Made by a program: the position numbers and the translations under genes. Below the pieces are notes generated by a model. It searched no databases. It had not been told where the DNA came from and worked only from the letters and a program-made list of their open reading frames with translations. From Candidatus Liberimonas magnetica (GTDB lineage: Bacteria > Elusimicrobiota > Endomicrobiia > Endomicrobiales > JAFGIL01), in assembly GCA_020523885.1 (NCBI GenBank), contig JAJAPY010000001.1, positions 248,001 through 312,000 on the forward strand: 64,000 nucleotides of DNA, written 5' to 3'. Shown one piece after another: positions 1 through 14,600 of this stretch (positions within the stretch are counted from its first letter, which is position 1; the number at the start of each line of letters is the position of its first letter).

Positions 1-2640
1 GGCACTTTTATCCCAAAAACTACTACATATACATACAATACCGACGGTACGCTGGCCTCAAGCACAGAAAACGGCTTAATGACAGCCGGCGGCCATACAT
101 ATCGTTTAGAAAATCATACGACAACTTATACCTACAATGACAAAGGGCTTCTTGCAAGCACGACTGAGAACGGGATTATAAGAGACCTGACTGACCCGAC
201 AAAAACTATACAATTCGTTAATTTCAAAAATACTTATTTATCTTATGACGCTCAGGGCAGGCCTACCTCCTGGACAACTACAGGGGTCAAGATAGTTGGA
301 GAAGACACAACAGTCGTTCAAAAAACGCCTGCGGGTGGAACCGAGACAGTAACTGTAAGAGCTGTTACCTATACATATAACATCACGACAAGCGATGTAA
401 AGTATGATGATTTGACCGGCAAGATGAAATCGAAGACAGAACTCGGATCTATAATGTCAAGCAAGCCGGGCGACAGCATTTTGTTCGGCCGTATAGGAGC
501 GGACGGCAAATTGTCTGACGGAAAGGTGACCACCTATTTTTATGACCGTTCAACAGGAATGCTTTCCGGTGTAAAGGAAGCAGGCTACACTACTCTAGGC
601 GCCTATCAGGACGCTTCCGGCAATTGGGCCGGCGGCCAGGTCATTCAAACCGACACTACCACAACATATTCCTATAATGCTGACGGAACGATAGCTCAGA
701 CTGTTCAGAACGGGACAGTAAAAAACCTCACCGATCAGACAAAAACAGTTACATACAAAGAGTTTACAACTACATTCCTGCATTACGATGAAAAAACCGG
801 CCAGGCTGACGAATATATGACGACCGGAAAACAGCTCATAGGAGAACGTTCTGCGGTTGTAAATGTCCCGAAGGTTGATGAGAAAACAGGCGAACCTGTA
901 ATTGATGATAAAACCGGCCAGCCTGTAATGGTGCCGGTCGTATTTACGCCTCAGGAAAAAGTGTTTAATGTCACGACAAAACTTACTTTTGAGAACGGGC
1001 TGATAAAAACAAAGACAGAGTTCGGCTCTATAACATCGAACATCCCGGGTGAAAGCATAATGTATGACGCTGCAGGTAAAACTACGACATACAATTATGC
1101 CAATGGCGTGCTTTTAAGCACTGTTGAAAGCGGCAGGGTCTGGAAGGGCGACCTGGCTACAGGCCAAGGTCAATGGAGCGACTATCAGAACGTGACCACG
1201 GAGTATTCGTATTATGAGAACGGGCTGATAAAGTCGACTACAGTTAACGGCGTGGTTTATAACGAGTCTGACAAACGCCAGACTGTGCAGTATGAAAACT
1301 TTACGACTTATTATGCCGCGTATGATGCGTCCGGCAAACCTGTTGATGTAGTAGTAACAGGTGTCCAGTATATCGGTGTTGATGGCCAAGAGACGCGAGC
1401 TGGCAGGGAGCGGGAAGAAACAATTACGGTACAGCGCGAAAAAAAGACATACAATGTTTCAACTCATTATGAGTATTATACAGACGGGCGCATCTATAGT
1501 GAGACCAAGAGAGGCAGCATTACTTCAAGTATATCCGACAATACAGTAACTTACGGCGAAACTGTTAACGGCCGCTTGGGTGCATATAATAAAGGCTACA
1601 CCACACTTTACGAATATTTTAGCAACGGCCTGGTAAAAAGAACGACCTCAAACGGTACAATCTTTGAGGGCGGCAAGTTAAGCGAGAAAGTAAATGTAAC
1701 GAATGATTTTGCCTATGACGAATTCGGCAGGATGACAGCTTCCATACAGAACGGAAAAATTATATCCCTTGATTCGTCCGCAGGGGCTGAGATATATCAT
1801 AACCTTACAACAGCATATACATACGGGCCGGAAGGCGGAGGAAGAGTTACCAAGATAACCGTAAAAGGAAAAGTTGATGTAGTGGTCTATGCAGGCACCA
1901 ATGATGTAAGCGGCAAAAAGGCTGTAACTGAAACGCTTAATTACGATTCAATAACAACCTATACTTACGATCAAAAAGGAAGGATAAGTTCGGAACACGT
2001 GATGTCCAATACCTGGTCTTCTAATATGGTTGATGTGCTTGGAAGGTCTAGAAAAGTAGATGAAATAAATGTTTACACTTACAACGATAGTGACGGAAGG
2101 ATAGCAAGCATTAACAAGACCCAGCTGGACTATGATTTAGACCATGATAAGGGTACAAGGCTGGTGTTAGCCGAATCAAAAATTGAGTATCACTACGGCC
2201 AAAATGGCAAGATCGCCTACGAGGTGAGAAACGATGCCAACGCTAACCTGCCCGGGTCAGTTGAAAACAGGCTTGACGGGACCGTTGTCGCTACGTATTA
2301 CAAGAACCAGGTTACCAGGTATAACTATAATGAAAGCGGTGAACTTGTCGGCTATACAATCTCAGCCGGGGAATCCTATAGTGTCGAATTGGAAAAGATG
2401 AACGAGTATAACAATTCTGATATCAAGAATATGACAAAAGCTGAATGGGAAACGTTTGTGAGAGACAACCCGGAAGAAGCGGCCAGGCTGCAGAAAGACG
2501 GTAAAGTCTCTTATGTTGAATACAGCGATGACGGCATTTATATAGCAGAACCCTACTATAGGGTCTCTGTGGACAGAGAAGTCGTAACCAGAGGTGAAGT
2601 AAAATATGTGGTAAAAAGCAGAGAGAACCTCAAAGATCAA
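1..2640 (+). repeat. YD/RHS-like repeats with a ~180-residue higher-order unit
   Basis: The translation repeats the pattern T-T-Y-x-Y-N-x-D-G-x-L-x-S-T-x-E-N-G, for example at 118-174, 655-720, 1078-1130 and 1192-1257. The aligned Tyr codons at 127, 667 and 1204 are 540 and 537 bases apart. Each long unit also holds a TTG-K-x-I-G segment and a K-T-E-x-G-S-I-x-S segment. Later copies are shorter and more diverged. YD repeats form beta-rich shells or surface-exposed rods in RHS and teneurin proteins; the same fold is inferred here. The array continues beyond the left edge. Confidence 0.85.
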
Positions 2641-5600
2641 GTCTTTACCCGTGCAATAGTTACAGTGACAACGTTCGACAGAGGAGTAATAAATGAAAAG
2701 GTCTTCTTTGACCAGGACGGTAACAGCTCTCTTGCCTGCGGCGCAAGGATAACCAGGAGCCCTGCCACAGGAGATCTGAATTTCCAGAATATTACTATAA
2801 ATTCGGACGGCAGCGTAACGGCCTTGTTGAAAGGCATTCCGGGTATGACGATTGATACTGCCGTAAAAATAGTGGATAACCAATGGGCAGAAGCAAATCC
2901 CGATTTCTTTGCAGGAGCAAGGATAGCTGTTACTAATCAAGAAACGGGCGCCTTATTAGGATTTAAGGATAGAAATGCCTTAGAAAGGGTCGGAAGCGCT
3001 TTCGGAGCGGTTGCCGGCGGTATTGGTACTGTATTAGACAGGGTCTTTACACTTGCTGCTGGTTTGGTAATGGGAATAATAGCAGTTTCGTTCGTACCTC
3101 TAACCGGTCTTGGATTAGGCATAGCAGCATTGACCGGGAATAGAGCTTTGTTAGATACCGGCTTAGGCTTATGGAGTATGTCCTGGAGCTATATTAAAGG
3201 GACAATTACAGGCGAAAATTACGGCGGCATGACAGTAAGCGGAATGATAAGCGGTTACAAACATATATCTGCCGTAGAAGACCAGATAGCGCGCGGGTTG
3301 ATCGGCAATGCAGACGCCAATTTAAGAGCTATAGCCGGCAGGGCTTCATTTGGGACATCTATAGCAGCTACCGCAGGTGACATTGCTTTGTTTGCTGGTG
3401 AACAGGGTTTAATGATTCTTCTAACTGCGGGTATAGGGCAAATTGCTTCACTTCAAGCTGCTTGTGCATCAACTGCACGATCAATTGCCAGTCTTACAAG
3501 AGTAGCCGGGTTGTTTAGAGCTATGGCTATAGGCGGTTTCTCAACGGGGCTTATTGATGCTGCGCCGCAGATTATAGGTGAAGTTTTTGAAGGCTATACA
3601 AGCAAACAGGCAGGGACATACGGCCAGATGATAAACATGGGCAGCATGGCTAGGCAGGGTGTTTCAAGTTTCATGGTAGGTGCCGCTATCTCCGGTGCTT
3701 TGTTCGGGTTAGGGACTATCGTAAACGCCAGAGCAGCAGCGCAAGCAGCGGCAAAAGCAGCAAAAGCTGCACAAGCAGAAGCAAACGCAGCAAAAGGTTT
3801 ACAAGCCGGAGCAAAAGCTGCCCAGGCTGCAAAACAGGCTTCTGTCCTTGCCCGGGCCGGGCAATGGGTTGGCGGAAAGCTGGCAGCACCGTTTCAAGGA
3901 ATAGCCAGAGGGGTCCTTAACTTTGCCGGCAACGTTGCAGGAGGTTCTACTCTTGCGGCAGTACAGGTAGGGTTTTTAAGCGGGTTCGGAGGAGAATTTA
4001 CAGGTGTTGCGTTTGCAGGAGCTACTGCAGCAGCTCAGATATTTGTCGGGGCTGTTGTTGGCCTTGTTTTTGGTATTGCATATTTAGTGACAGGGAATGT
4101 AAATAGCAGGAACAATATGTTCGTAGGCGCGCTTATGATGTCAACAGCAGTTAACAAGGTCCTGCAGAGCTCAGCTCAATTATTAAACTCATTGCATCTT
4201 TACGGATTGGCAAATTCCCTTAACAACCTTGCGCTCAGTGTTACTATGGTTACAATAAAGTTATTTAATCCTGAAATATTTAAGGCACTTTTAAGTCAAT
4301 TTAAAGGGACCGATGAGGAGAAAGAAGCCCAGTTAAAGGCTGCCATACAAAAGCAGGCGAGCGGCGGGCATTTGAGTTTTCTAAACTTCGATCTTGCTGT
4401 CCTGGGAGGAGAGTTTGCAGGAATGGCCGTTGATTCCAATAACTTAGGAGACAGGCTCAAATACGGAGCCGCAGGGATATTCCTTGAAGCAAGCAGTGTT
4501 GGCATAGATATGGTCGGCATAAGCTTGTTAGGGAGAGTCCTTAATACCTCAAGGCCGGGTATGGCAGGTTTGGATTTTTTTGTAAACAGGCTGCCGATGG
4601 TATCCATGATATCAGGTATGGCTATGAACTGGGTTGATACTATAAAGGGATTCTGGGGAGACTCCAGTCTTGATAAGAAAATAGCTGTGCTTAAGAGCCT
4701 GGGCGGGCATGAAGAGGAAATAGCCGTACTGGAACATCAAAAGTCTCAGGCCGGCTGGAAAACTGTTTCCAGCTTTATAGGGTTTGCTATAGGCGCCGCA
4801 TATTCAAGCGCGATGATGAAGGCGTTCGGCGAGGTAGCTCAGGAGAAGATAAAGGCAAAAGTAGAAGCTGCTGAGGCAGCCGGCACTAAAATGAGCGATG
4901 TTGAAATTAAGGAGGCCTCTAAAAATATTAAATTTAGTGCAGGCGACAGGATACAAGCTGTTATTAAAGGTATTGGATCCTTACCCGGCGGGATTCTAAC
5001 TGAAATTTCAAAGCTTTTTACCCAGATTGCATTATCGGCTGTGTTAGGAGCTATTGGCGGGAAAGTCGGCTATACTCTGGGAGCTTTCTTGAGTATTGAA
5101 GGCGCTAATGTGCATGAAAAAGCTGAACAGGCCAAAAAGGTGGCAGAGGAAGCCAAAAAAGCAGAAGAAATAACCAAAGCTCAGGAAAAAGCCGCAGCTG
5201 AAGCAGCCGGCCAACACGACCAAACCCCTCAAGAAGTGACCACAAAAAGCGAACTTGAAAGCGCTTTTCAGAATATTAGAAAAATCTTCAAGGGAAAGGA
5301 TAACGCTTTTGTTAAAGAGACGTTGGAAAGATACTTTACCTCCAAGGAACCAATAATCACCATAGGGGACAGGACAGTAACCCTGACTGAAGCAAGAGCG
5401 CTTGCTCTTGACTATGCTATGGAAAGAGGGATCAAGTTAGACAGGGCGCAGGGAGTTTCTCCTTTAGTTAAAAGTGAGAATAAAAAGAAGTATGAAACTT
5501 TAAGCACGCTGCTTAACAGCTTTGCAGAAAACAAATTATTGAGTGAGGAGACAAGAAGAGATGTTTTAAAATTGCTGACTGGAGCAGAAGGCCTGTCAAA

Positions 5601-8600
5601 AGAAAACCTGGCAGAAGCCCGGGCACTAATAGAGAAAGCTCTTGAAGGGGCGAGCGCCAGTAAAGCTGCTAAAGCCGCTATGGTTGAGGCCTATCTGGCT
5701 GACGCAAGGACATGCGCATTGCACCCTGAGGCTTCAAAAGAAGCCATATTTAGGTTTCTTGTTGCAGGAGCAGACGGCCCGACAGCAGCAAAAATGGCTG
5801 AAGTTAGAGCCAGAATAACTGCAGCAGTTGAGGGTATCCTTGGCGATACTGCCGATGCAGCTGTCAAAGCTGCCATGGTTGAGGCGTATATGGCAGATGC
5901 AAGGGCAATGTACAACGGTAAACTTGCTGCATTGGTGGTAATGGCTGAAAATAAGGGACTAAAAACCCCTGACGGCCGTTCAGGAATAACTGCAGAAGAA
6001 GCCAGACTGTTAAGTGAATATAATAAAAGAGTTGAAGGCAAAGACATAATGGAGATATCAAGGGAAGACATAATGAAACTTACCCCGGAACAACTCGGTG
6101 AGCTCTTGATAAAAAAGATGCTGCCTTCTTTTCTAGAAGATGCTAAAAATATCGCAGCCCAAGGGGCCGACTACAGGGTTAAAGAAGGCCAGCTCGGTCT
6201 TTGCGTAGCTCTGGCTGAGGCAACTATCTTAGATCAATTAAATATTAAAAGCGGAGGATCTACTATACCTACACTTCAGCTTATGGTATTGCGTACAGGC
6301 GAAGGCAAGGAATCGGCCATAGGCATAGCTGCAATGACAGCTTATGATGTATTAACAAAAAAACTAGGCAGCGCAAAGATAATAATTCTTACTTCTCAGG
6401 GCAGTCTTGTGAAGCAGTTGTTTGATAACTGTGTAAAATTAAGGCCGGACCTGGCAAAAGAAGAGATGCTTAACCTTGATGCTACAAGCGACCCGAACGC
6501 CAGAAAAATGAAAAAAGGCATAATATTCATGAGCGGCGAGACATTTGACAGGGAAATACTTGCCGGCGGAGAGGTTTTTGACGGAGCAAACTGCCTTTTT
6601 GCCGATGAAATCCATAAGCTTCTAGTCCAGACAGATACCGTGCTTGGCAAGTCCCAGGGGAAGTTTTCAAGGCTTCAGGAGGGCTACTCCAGAATTGCGG
6701 AAATGATAAGAAAATCCAATGATAACGGTGAAGCTGTATTAGAAGCCTTGGCAAAAGGTGAAATCCCTATAAACGGTTTAACTACCGAGGAAGCGCAGGG
6801 GATAGCTGTGAAATTTAAATCTAATATGACGAAATCAATGGAATTTGGCGATAGTTATAAAAAAGGCATGTCAGAGCTCGTAGAGCCGCTCTGCGACCTG
6901 TATGATTTTACCGTTGGCAAGGAAGAGATGATGCGTTCACCCCAGGATATGTTAGCCCTGGCAGAGAGGTTTTTGGAAGCTGTTCAACGGGGCGAAAAAG
7001 GCACCGAACGCTTCATGGCATTGCTTAAAGCAAAGGGCCTGTCATTGGACAACAACGCTGATTCTCAAACCCTTCTTGAAACCCTTGTTAATATATTTGG
7101 CGAGATAAAGAACATAAAAGATATGAAATTTGGCAGGGATATTTCGTTTAAACAGAACAAAGACGGGACTTATGACTATGAATTGATGAACGGCAGAGGA
7201 AGGACCCTTGAAAATACGATTCTCGGTGAAATGAATATGAGCGTGCTCGCAGTTAGGCGGGCAGCGGAAGTAGCAGGGCATATAACAACTGCTGACCACG
7301 CAACTGAACTTGCCATGCTTGACGCAGCTATGCGCTCGCAGAACAGCGCTTCTACAAACATAGCCAAAGGGCTTGCCTACTTAAGGCGCCAGGGCGTGTC
7401 AATCGCTGCAGCTACCGCAACTACGGATACGATAGACCAAAGCGCGGCTGCTCTCGGTGCTGAAACTACAAGGTTGACTCTTGAGACAAGGGCTGAGTTG
7501 AAAGACAGGGTTGGTGTAAGCCTTGTGGAGACAGTTGCAGAGAAATTTAGAGCTATTATTGACTTTGTCCTTGGTACTGAAACAGTGGACAATGTTATCG
7601 CATTTGACGACATCCAAAAAATGAAAGAGGCTTTTGATGTCTCAGTTAAAGAATTGGTGAAAAAATACAGCACGGGAGATTTTAGAGCCAAAGATATAAA
7701 GCCTGTGGACTTTGAAGTTAGAAAGACGGTAATTGTCGACGGAAAAGAGGTGGAAATTGTAATTAAAGGAGTCAGGATACAAGGTGTGAGAGACGGTAAG
7801 ACCGTTGTGTTTGACGAACTGTTATTTATTGACGCTCCTAATAAAGCGACGAGGGACTTCGGCAGCCAGGTGCTTAGAGATTACATACAAAACAATAAAC
7901 TTGAAACCGAAAAAGTAGTAGGCGAGGACGGGAAGATAACCTACAAGCTCAAGGAAAAGGCCAGGGGCGAAAAGCCTACTATAGGTGCTATCGAAGGCGA
8001 CCCGGACGGCGGAGCTGTAAGGAAACATTATTTTGTGATAGATTTGATAGAGGGAGAAAACTTCGCTGCTAGTAAAGGAGCGGCAGAAGGCGTTGCGGAA
8101 CGTGCCATTAGTTTCAGGGAAGCAGGCACTAACTCCAGGCTCCTTAACAGCGCTGACCTTGTTCAGCAGATAATGCGTATCCGCGCAACTGACGACGGGC
8201 CTATGGCAAGAAGAAAAGGAAATTATGAAATTATAGTTGCCAGAGAAGATTTGGCTGCAGATATACAGGCCAAACTTGAAAAAGGTGAAAGTTTCCTTGA
8301 TATCACAAGGGACGTTTCAGGCGATGTTGACAAAAATAACCTTAAAAGGGTAGTCCAGGCTGCAAACAGCGAACAGCTCGGTGAAAGAGAGATGGATATG
8401 TATATACAAGCTATTGACGCCTTTTCATTACTCGGCGGTGAAAACGGGAGTATAGGAAAGCCCAGGGCGATGCTTGAAATTATGGCTGAGCTTGTTTCAA
8501 ACGGCAGGTCTGCAGCCTGGGTAGAACAGGTTTATACCTGGGTGGGCAGCAATAAAGAATTTGCAGGCCAGACAAACCTTATTAATGCACTTACGCAGTT

Positions 8601-11600
8601 AAAGAATTACATTGAGAGCATGCCAGAACACCCTATGTCCATATTCGGGGATCAGGTTACGGCTTTTATTTCACAGTTGATAGCGGAAAATAAACTGACA
8701 GGAAACCAGGTGAATACTATTTATCTTGCCCTGAACCCGCAATGGCAGTCAGACAGGAAAACTCGGGCAAGTTATACGGATAACCTTATATTAGGCATGA
8801 TAGCAAACCAGACCGGAATGCCTGCCCCTGTCATCACCCTTGTTAATACTGCGGAAAATGAAGCTCAACAAACAGATGTTACAGGGATAAGGCCTGTTAT
8901 TTCTTCAGTTCTTGCAAATGCCGTAGGTGCAGCCGGAACCGTTGCACTACCAGGCGCTTTGAAAGGGAGAAATGAGGATGTAGTTGCCTATATTAAAGCT
9001 CATTTTGATGAGATTGTAGCATCTTTGCCCGGCGTCAGTATTTCCAGCTCTATGAAAGATTATCTTCTTTCTCTGGACTCGGGAATAATAAACTGCGCAA
9101 TATCCTCTCTTGCGGAACTTTTCGGGGAAAGTAAGATCGAAGAGATAGGCGAAGGTGTCGGTATAGGCAAGCTGATTTCAGGTTTCGCAAAACTGATATT
9201 GTCTGCGTACGGCATTGATATAATGAGCGGTACTTTCCTGACCAATAATATGAATAAATCAATGCCGTCTTTAAGTATGGAGGCTATACTTGAGACAGCC
9301 GCAAGATATAACGTTAAACTTAAAGGTGTTGAAGGGATAACGGATATGTCAGTCCTTGCCGATTATGTGAACAACAACGGCAGCGCCATATTACTGCTAA
9401 ACATCAACGGTGTCGGGCATTTTGTGAAAGTAGTATCCCTAGATATAAAAAATGGAACTATTACCTATAAAGATAACGGTAAAGAAGTAACAGAAACCCT
9501 GGAAGGGGAGAACGGATTTAAGTCTAAACTGTCAAAAGAGGGATTGGCTTTGTTAGGCCTGGATGCAGCTGTCGGCGGGACAGTGCTTGATTCACAAAAA
9601 TTGAGGAAATATAAAGGAAGCGCTGTAGATCTTGAACCGGGTTTTGCGCAAGCGGCACAGCAGAACGCAGCAGAAACTATAACAGCCGACAAGGGCATAA
9701 ATTTACATACAAAGCTAAGCGACATAGCAAAGCTCGGAGGCAGTGCGGAAGCTGTAGCAGCCAGGATAGCCGCTCTATCTGATTTTGGTTTTTTAACCGC
9801 TCAGGAACAGGGGTTGTTCAGGGCTGTCCTGACATCTTTATTAGTTACCAACGCTGAACTTGCCTCCAAAACTAAGAACAGAGGGACAATTGCCGATTCG
9901 ATAAACAGCTTAACTTTAAACGATGTCTTAGACAAGATACAGGTGCAAAGTGCGATCCTTGAAGCCGTAACTGCTGTAAAAGCCGGCACAGTTATAGAAA
10001 GGTATCAGGCAGGCTCTATAACGGATTTGCCAGGGCTCCTTGCCACTATTGAACAGCTTACCGGAAATAATAAACTTGCTCTTGTTGACCGGTTTATAAA
10101 TGCTGTGGAACTGCGTTCAGCAAGAGAAGGTTTCAGAGGGTTCAATCCAAAAGAGGTTCTTGCCATACAAAGCTGTTTAGCTCAGCTTGGCTCAGTGGAT
10201 CTTACCGATCGGAATATAGATGTAGACAGGGTCGCAGCTTTGATCAACAGGATAACGTTATCCTGGAGTTATATCGCTTTAAAAGCGGTTAATGCAACCC
10301 AAACGCCTGCAGTCAGGACATCGGTTATTTCAGCTGATCAGCCGTTTTCAGAAGCCTCGAAATCAGGCATCGATGCCAGGCTGGCGATGGCTATATTCAC
10401 CGGCAATGAAGCCCTGGATAAAGCTGTTGAAATAGTTGAAGTCAGAGCAAAGGCCGAAGGCAGGCCTGTTTCCAGGGATGAAGTAAAGAAGGATTTAAAG
10501 AGAAACCTTGCAGACATAATTATGACAGAGTGCAGAGGAGACTTAGCTAACCTTGATGTTGAGCAGAAACGGGCGATATTGTCAACAAAGGGCGTAGGTT
10601 TGCTCTACCAGCTGGCACTTATTAAAGCTTCATCATTAGCAATGGAAAGAGCAGCCAAAACAGGCGAAACCGTCAATGTTGATCAGCTGTTAATAGAGCA
10701 GTCTGTAGAAATTGTAAAAGCTCAATTAAACCTGGGCCTTGCAGATACAGCGGCTGGTGAACGTACGGGCAATATAAAAGCTGTTGATATGCCGGTCGCA
10801 GAAGTCAGTAAACGTCTTTCCCGTACGGTTGATTCTGGCATTAATGCCGGGCAGGCTATGGCTATATTTGCAGACAGGCAAGCCTTGAGTGACATAGTTG
10901 AAATCAGGGCAAAGGCCGAAGACCGGCCTGTTTCTATGGAAGTAAGGCAGGAAGTAAAGAGGAACCTTGCAGATATAATTATGGCCGAGTGTAACGGAGA
11001 CTTAGCTAACCTTGATGTTGAAAAGAAACAGGCGATATTGTCAGCAAAGGGCGTAGGTTTGCTCTACCAGCTGGCTCTTATAAAATCCGCATCCTTACAA
11101 GTAGCTATCGATAAGTCGATAGAAATTGTAAGGACTGAATTAAATAAAGGCCTTGTAGATACAACCGCAGCCGCAGAAAAGAGACAGGTTTCTTCAGCTT
11201 TGCTGCAAACAGGGATTGAAGGTATCTCGTTTACCGATGCGGTAGAGTTACTTACAGAGGTGATCAGCTCTAATAAACACCCTTCAGCAGATATGCAGAG
11301 AGAAATGGCAAAGCTGGCAGAAATAATTATATCTGGGAACGGCGGTTTGCTTAACCTTACAAAAGAACAGGCGCAGGTATTACGTTCTGAACTGTCAAGT
11401 GAACAAGGTGAAGGTATATTGGAGGTGCTGGCTCTTGCAATGGCAAATAAAGGAGAAGCTGCTACAGCCAAAGCGGCTAAGGATAAAATATTGTTCCAGT
11501 TGGACGCCGCAGCTCTAAGGGTAGATTTTTACGGGGCAGCTGCCAGGGCTGAAGTTTTATCAGCCGAGAAACTGGCGGCAGATTTGGCTCTGCCTGAAGC

Positions 11601-14600
11601 TCAGAGACAGACGAATATTACCGCACAAACAGCTATAGATATCCTTGCAAGTAACGGGATGCTGGCTGTTGTGGCCCGGGCAAAAGCAAAAGCTGAAAGC
11701 ATGACTTTTGAAGCAGCCCTAAGCGATGTAAAGGCAAAATTGGTGACAATAGTGCTTGCGGAAAATAAAGGCAATTTGTTAGGCCTTACCCCTCTTCAAG
11801 CTGCAGCGCTTAGGTCCTGCGAAAATGAGCTTGCAGATGCTGTTTTGGGCCGCGTCCCTTCACTTGAGACAAAAGCTCAAGCCAAAGAATGGATTGAAAA
11901 ACAATTGAGCAAGGTAGCGGAAAGAACCGGGCTGGCTTATCAGTCAAATTTACTTATGAACGAAATACTTGCTTCGGAGCAGGTCGAGCAGACAGAGGCC
12001 AGGGATTTGTTGAGAGCAGATATTTTAAGAAGGGCGAATATAATTGCCTCTGATGTTTTAAAAGATGCCTCTAACCTTAATAATCTGATAAATTTACAAA
12101 CTATTATAACGGCATTGATTAATTCGAAGTTAGCGGATACACAAACTATTTCTTCGCTCATGTCCGGATTTACTTCTGCAATGTCCAGGCATGAGGAATC
12201 CGGCGGCGCCAAGCTTATGAATCAGCTTGCCATGGTAAGTATGTTCATGAGCGACCAGCAATCCCAGACAAAAATTGAAGACTATGTGCTCTCGGTAAAT
12301 AGGTTAAGCGCCGGTGTCCTGGCGCTTTCGCGGGCTGTGCTGCAAATGGGCAACAACGTGGAGTTAAAGGTTTTATTGCATAAACTCCTTGCCTCGGTTA
12401 ATATAAGCAATTTAGGAATGCAATACTGGGAAGCAGTTTTTGCAAAGGAAGCCAGAAACGATTCGGAAAAAACAGCGTTGTTAGCGCTTCTTACAGAAGA
12501 AAACGCGGAGATTGCAAAAGAAAAAATGGAAGAAAAGAGGGTCAGGGAAGTTGAGGTTGCAGCAAATTTAGGCGCTGAGGCAAAAGGCAAAGCATACCAG
12601 GGCGATTATGCAAAGGCTATGATGGAAGACGCAGCACTCGCAGGGAATATAGTAGAAGCTACCGGGAAAGATCAAGTAAAGGCCCGGTTCATCCTGGTGG
12701 GCAGTAAATGGTTTAGAGTTGAGCAGGACAAAATCTCGGTTTTGAAATATAAGTTGGTTGAGGTAGCCGATAAGGGGTTGTCAAACGAGCTTGCTCAGTC
12801 CTTTGGCAGGGCCACTCTGGCTGCGGCAGAAGAGGCAAAACAAGCAGCAGAAAGAGCCTCAGCAACAGGGGTGCAGAAGGGAGCTGCCGTGTCAGAAGTT
12901 GCGGCAGGCGCAGAAGGACAAGTGGCAGGGGCGCGTGAAGAAATTGAGGCTGGCATAAAAGAAGAGGTAAAGCGCGCCAGGGAAGACGTACGGCGCTATA
13001 ATCCTTCTCTTGAGTCTATTGATGATAAAACGTGGGCTTGGCTCGCAAGGACTCCCGTAGGCAGGTATGTGTTGGCTGTATTAATTGAAGCCAAGTGCAG
13101 GGCTCAATTCGATGAATTATACAAAGGGGCGCCAAGGGATGCAAACGGAAAGCGTGTATATAAAATGGATGACTACATGCCAGGCGGAAGCCAGGAGCAT
13201 ACGCCTCTGGGCAGGGCACTTGAAAAAATAAATGAAGCTGCCAAAGAAACAGAGGCTGTTTTGAAAATAGCTCAAGCAAGTTATCAGGATGGAAAGGCCC
13301 AGGGCCAGGAAAGAGTTGTGGAAATGGTAGTAGATTATTTTGTAGACGTATTGGAAAAAAATAAAGGCGCTGATGCTGCCGGCATAATTGAAAATATTAA
13401 GCGTGCGCCGGAAAAAACCGTAGAAGTTGAAAAAGATAAAAGGGAAGAAAAGAGGGTCAGGGAAGTTAGGGTTGCAGCAAATTTAGGCGCTGAGGTAAAA
13501 GGCAAAGCATACCAGGCTGATCATGCAAAGGCGATGGACGACGCCTTACTTAAGGGAAATATAGTAGAAGCTACCGGGAAAGACCAGGTAAAGGCGCGGT
13601 TCATCCTGGCCGGTAATAAATGGTACAGAGTCGAGCAGGACAAAACTTCAGTTTCAAAATATGAGTTGTTTGAAGTAGACGATATGGGGTTGTCAAACGA
13701 GCTTTCTCAGTCCTTAGGCAGGACCACGGTGGCTCAAGAAGAACTTGCAAAAAAAGCTCAGGAGGCGGCTCCTGTTCAGGCAGGCCAGACAGTTTTAAAA
13801 GCAGCTGACAGGGAAGCTGTCAGTGCCGTTGTCCAAACCCCTGAAGTTCAACAACAATTGGCTGCGAGAATAGAGTCTCTTGCAGGGCGTGCAGGCAAAA
13901 ACAGCCTGGACACCTGGGACGCATCGAAATTAGACGATAAGAAGGCAGAGGCGCGTAAAAATAATTTAGAAATTCAACACGGCAAGTTTGATCTGATAGA
14001 CTTGGCTTTAGGCGGGACTGCCCTGGCTGTGTTGCAGGCAGCTGCAAAACAGATAGCGGCAACCTATGATTTAAGAAAAGATTCCGTTGAAGGAGAAGCA
14101 ACAGGCGCAGTAGCAGAAGTGCGTAAACGGCAGAAAGAGGTGGTTGGTTTAAGAAGCAAGGAAGAAATACAAGCTGAAGACTATATTACGCAATTAGCGA
14201 GAGCAGGAGAAAAAGGACAACCCACTTTGGAAGAGATGGCGCAGAAGGAGGAATTTTGGGACTTCATGGCAAATAACGAGATGAGTTTAGGGCTTTGGGC
14301 CAGTTTACGGACAGCTCTTCTTAAAAAGTATCAGTTGTCAGAAAATGATATTCCTAACGCGATAGCCTTAAACCTTGCAGCAAAATATGATGTAGCAGGA
14401 GACGTAACGGTTACGGCTAATGGAGACGGCACCTACAAAGCAAGTTATGTGAAAACAAATAGAGCCGGCACAAAGACTGTGGAATTAACACTGTTAGAAA
14501 AAGATGTCAAAGGCATAGTAGAGCAGAGAGAGCTTGAGCTAGCCTTAAAACCGGCTATTGATTCAATGGTAGAGATAGCTACGAAAAGGCTTGAGACCGA

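Noticed and set aside
79-81. ATG at 79 as the start of the giant gene
   Set aside because: The frame is open to base 1 and the upstream residues continue the YD repeat pattern, so the true start lies outside the window.
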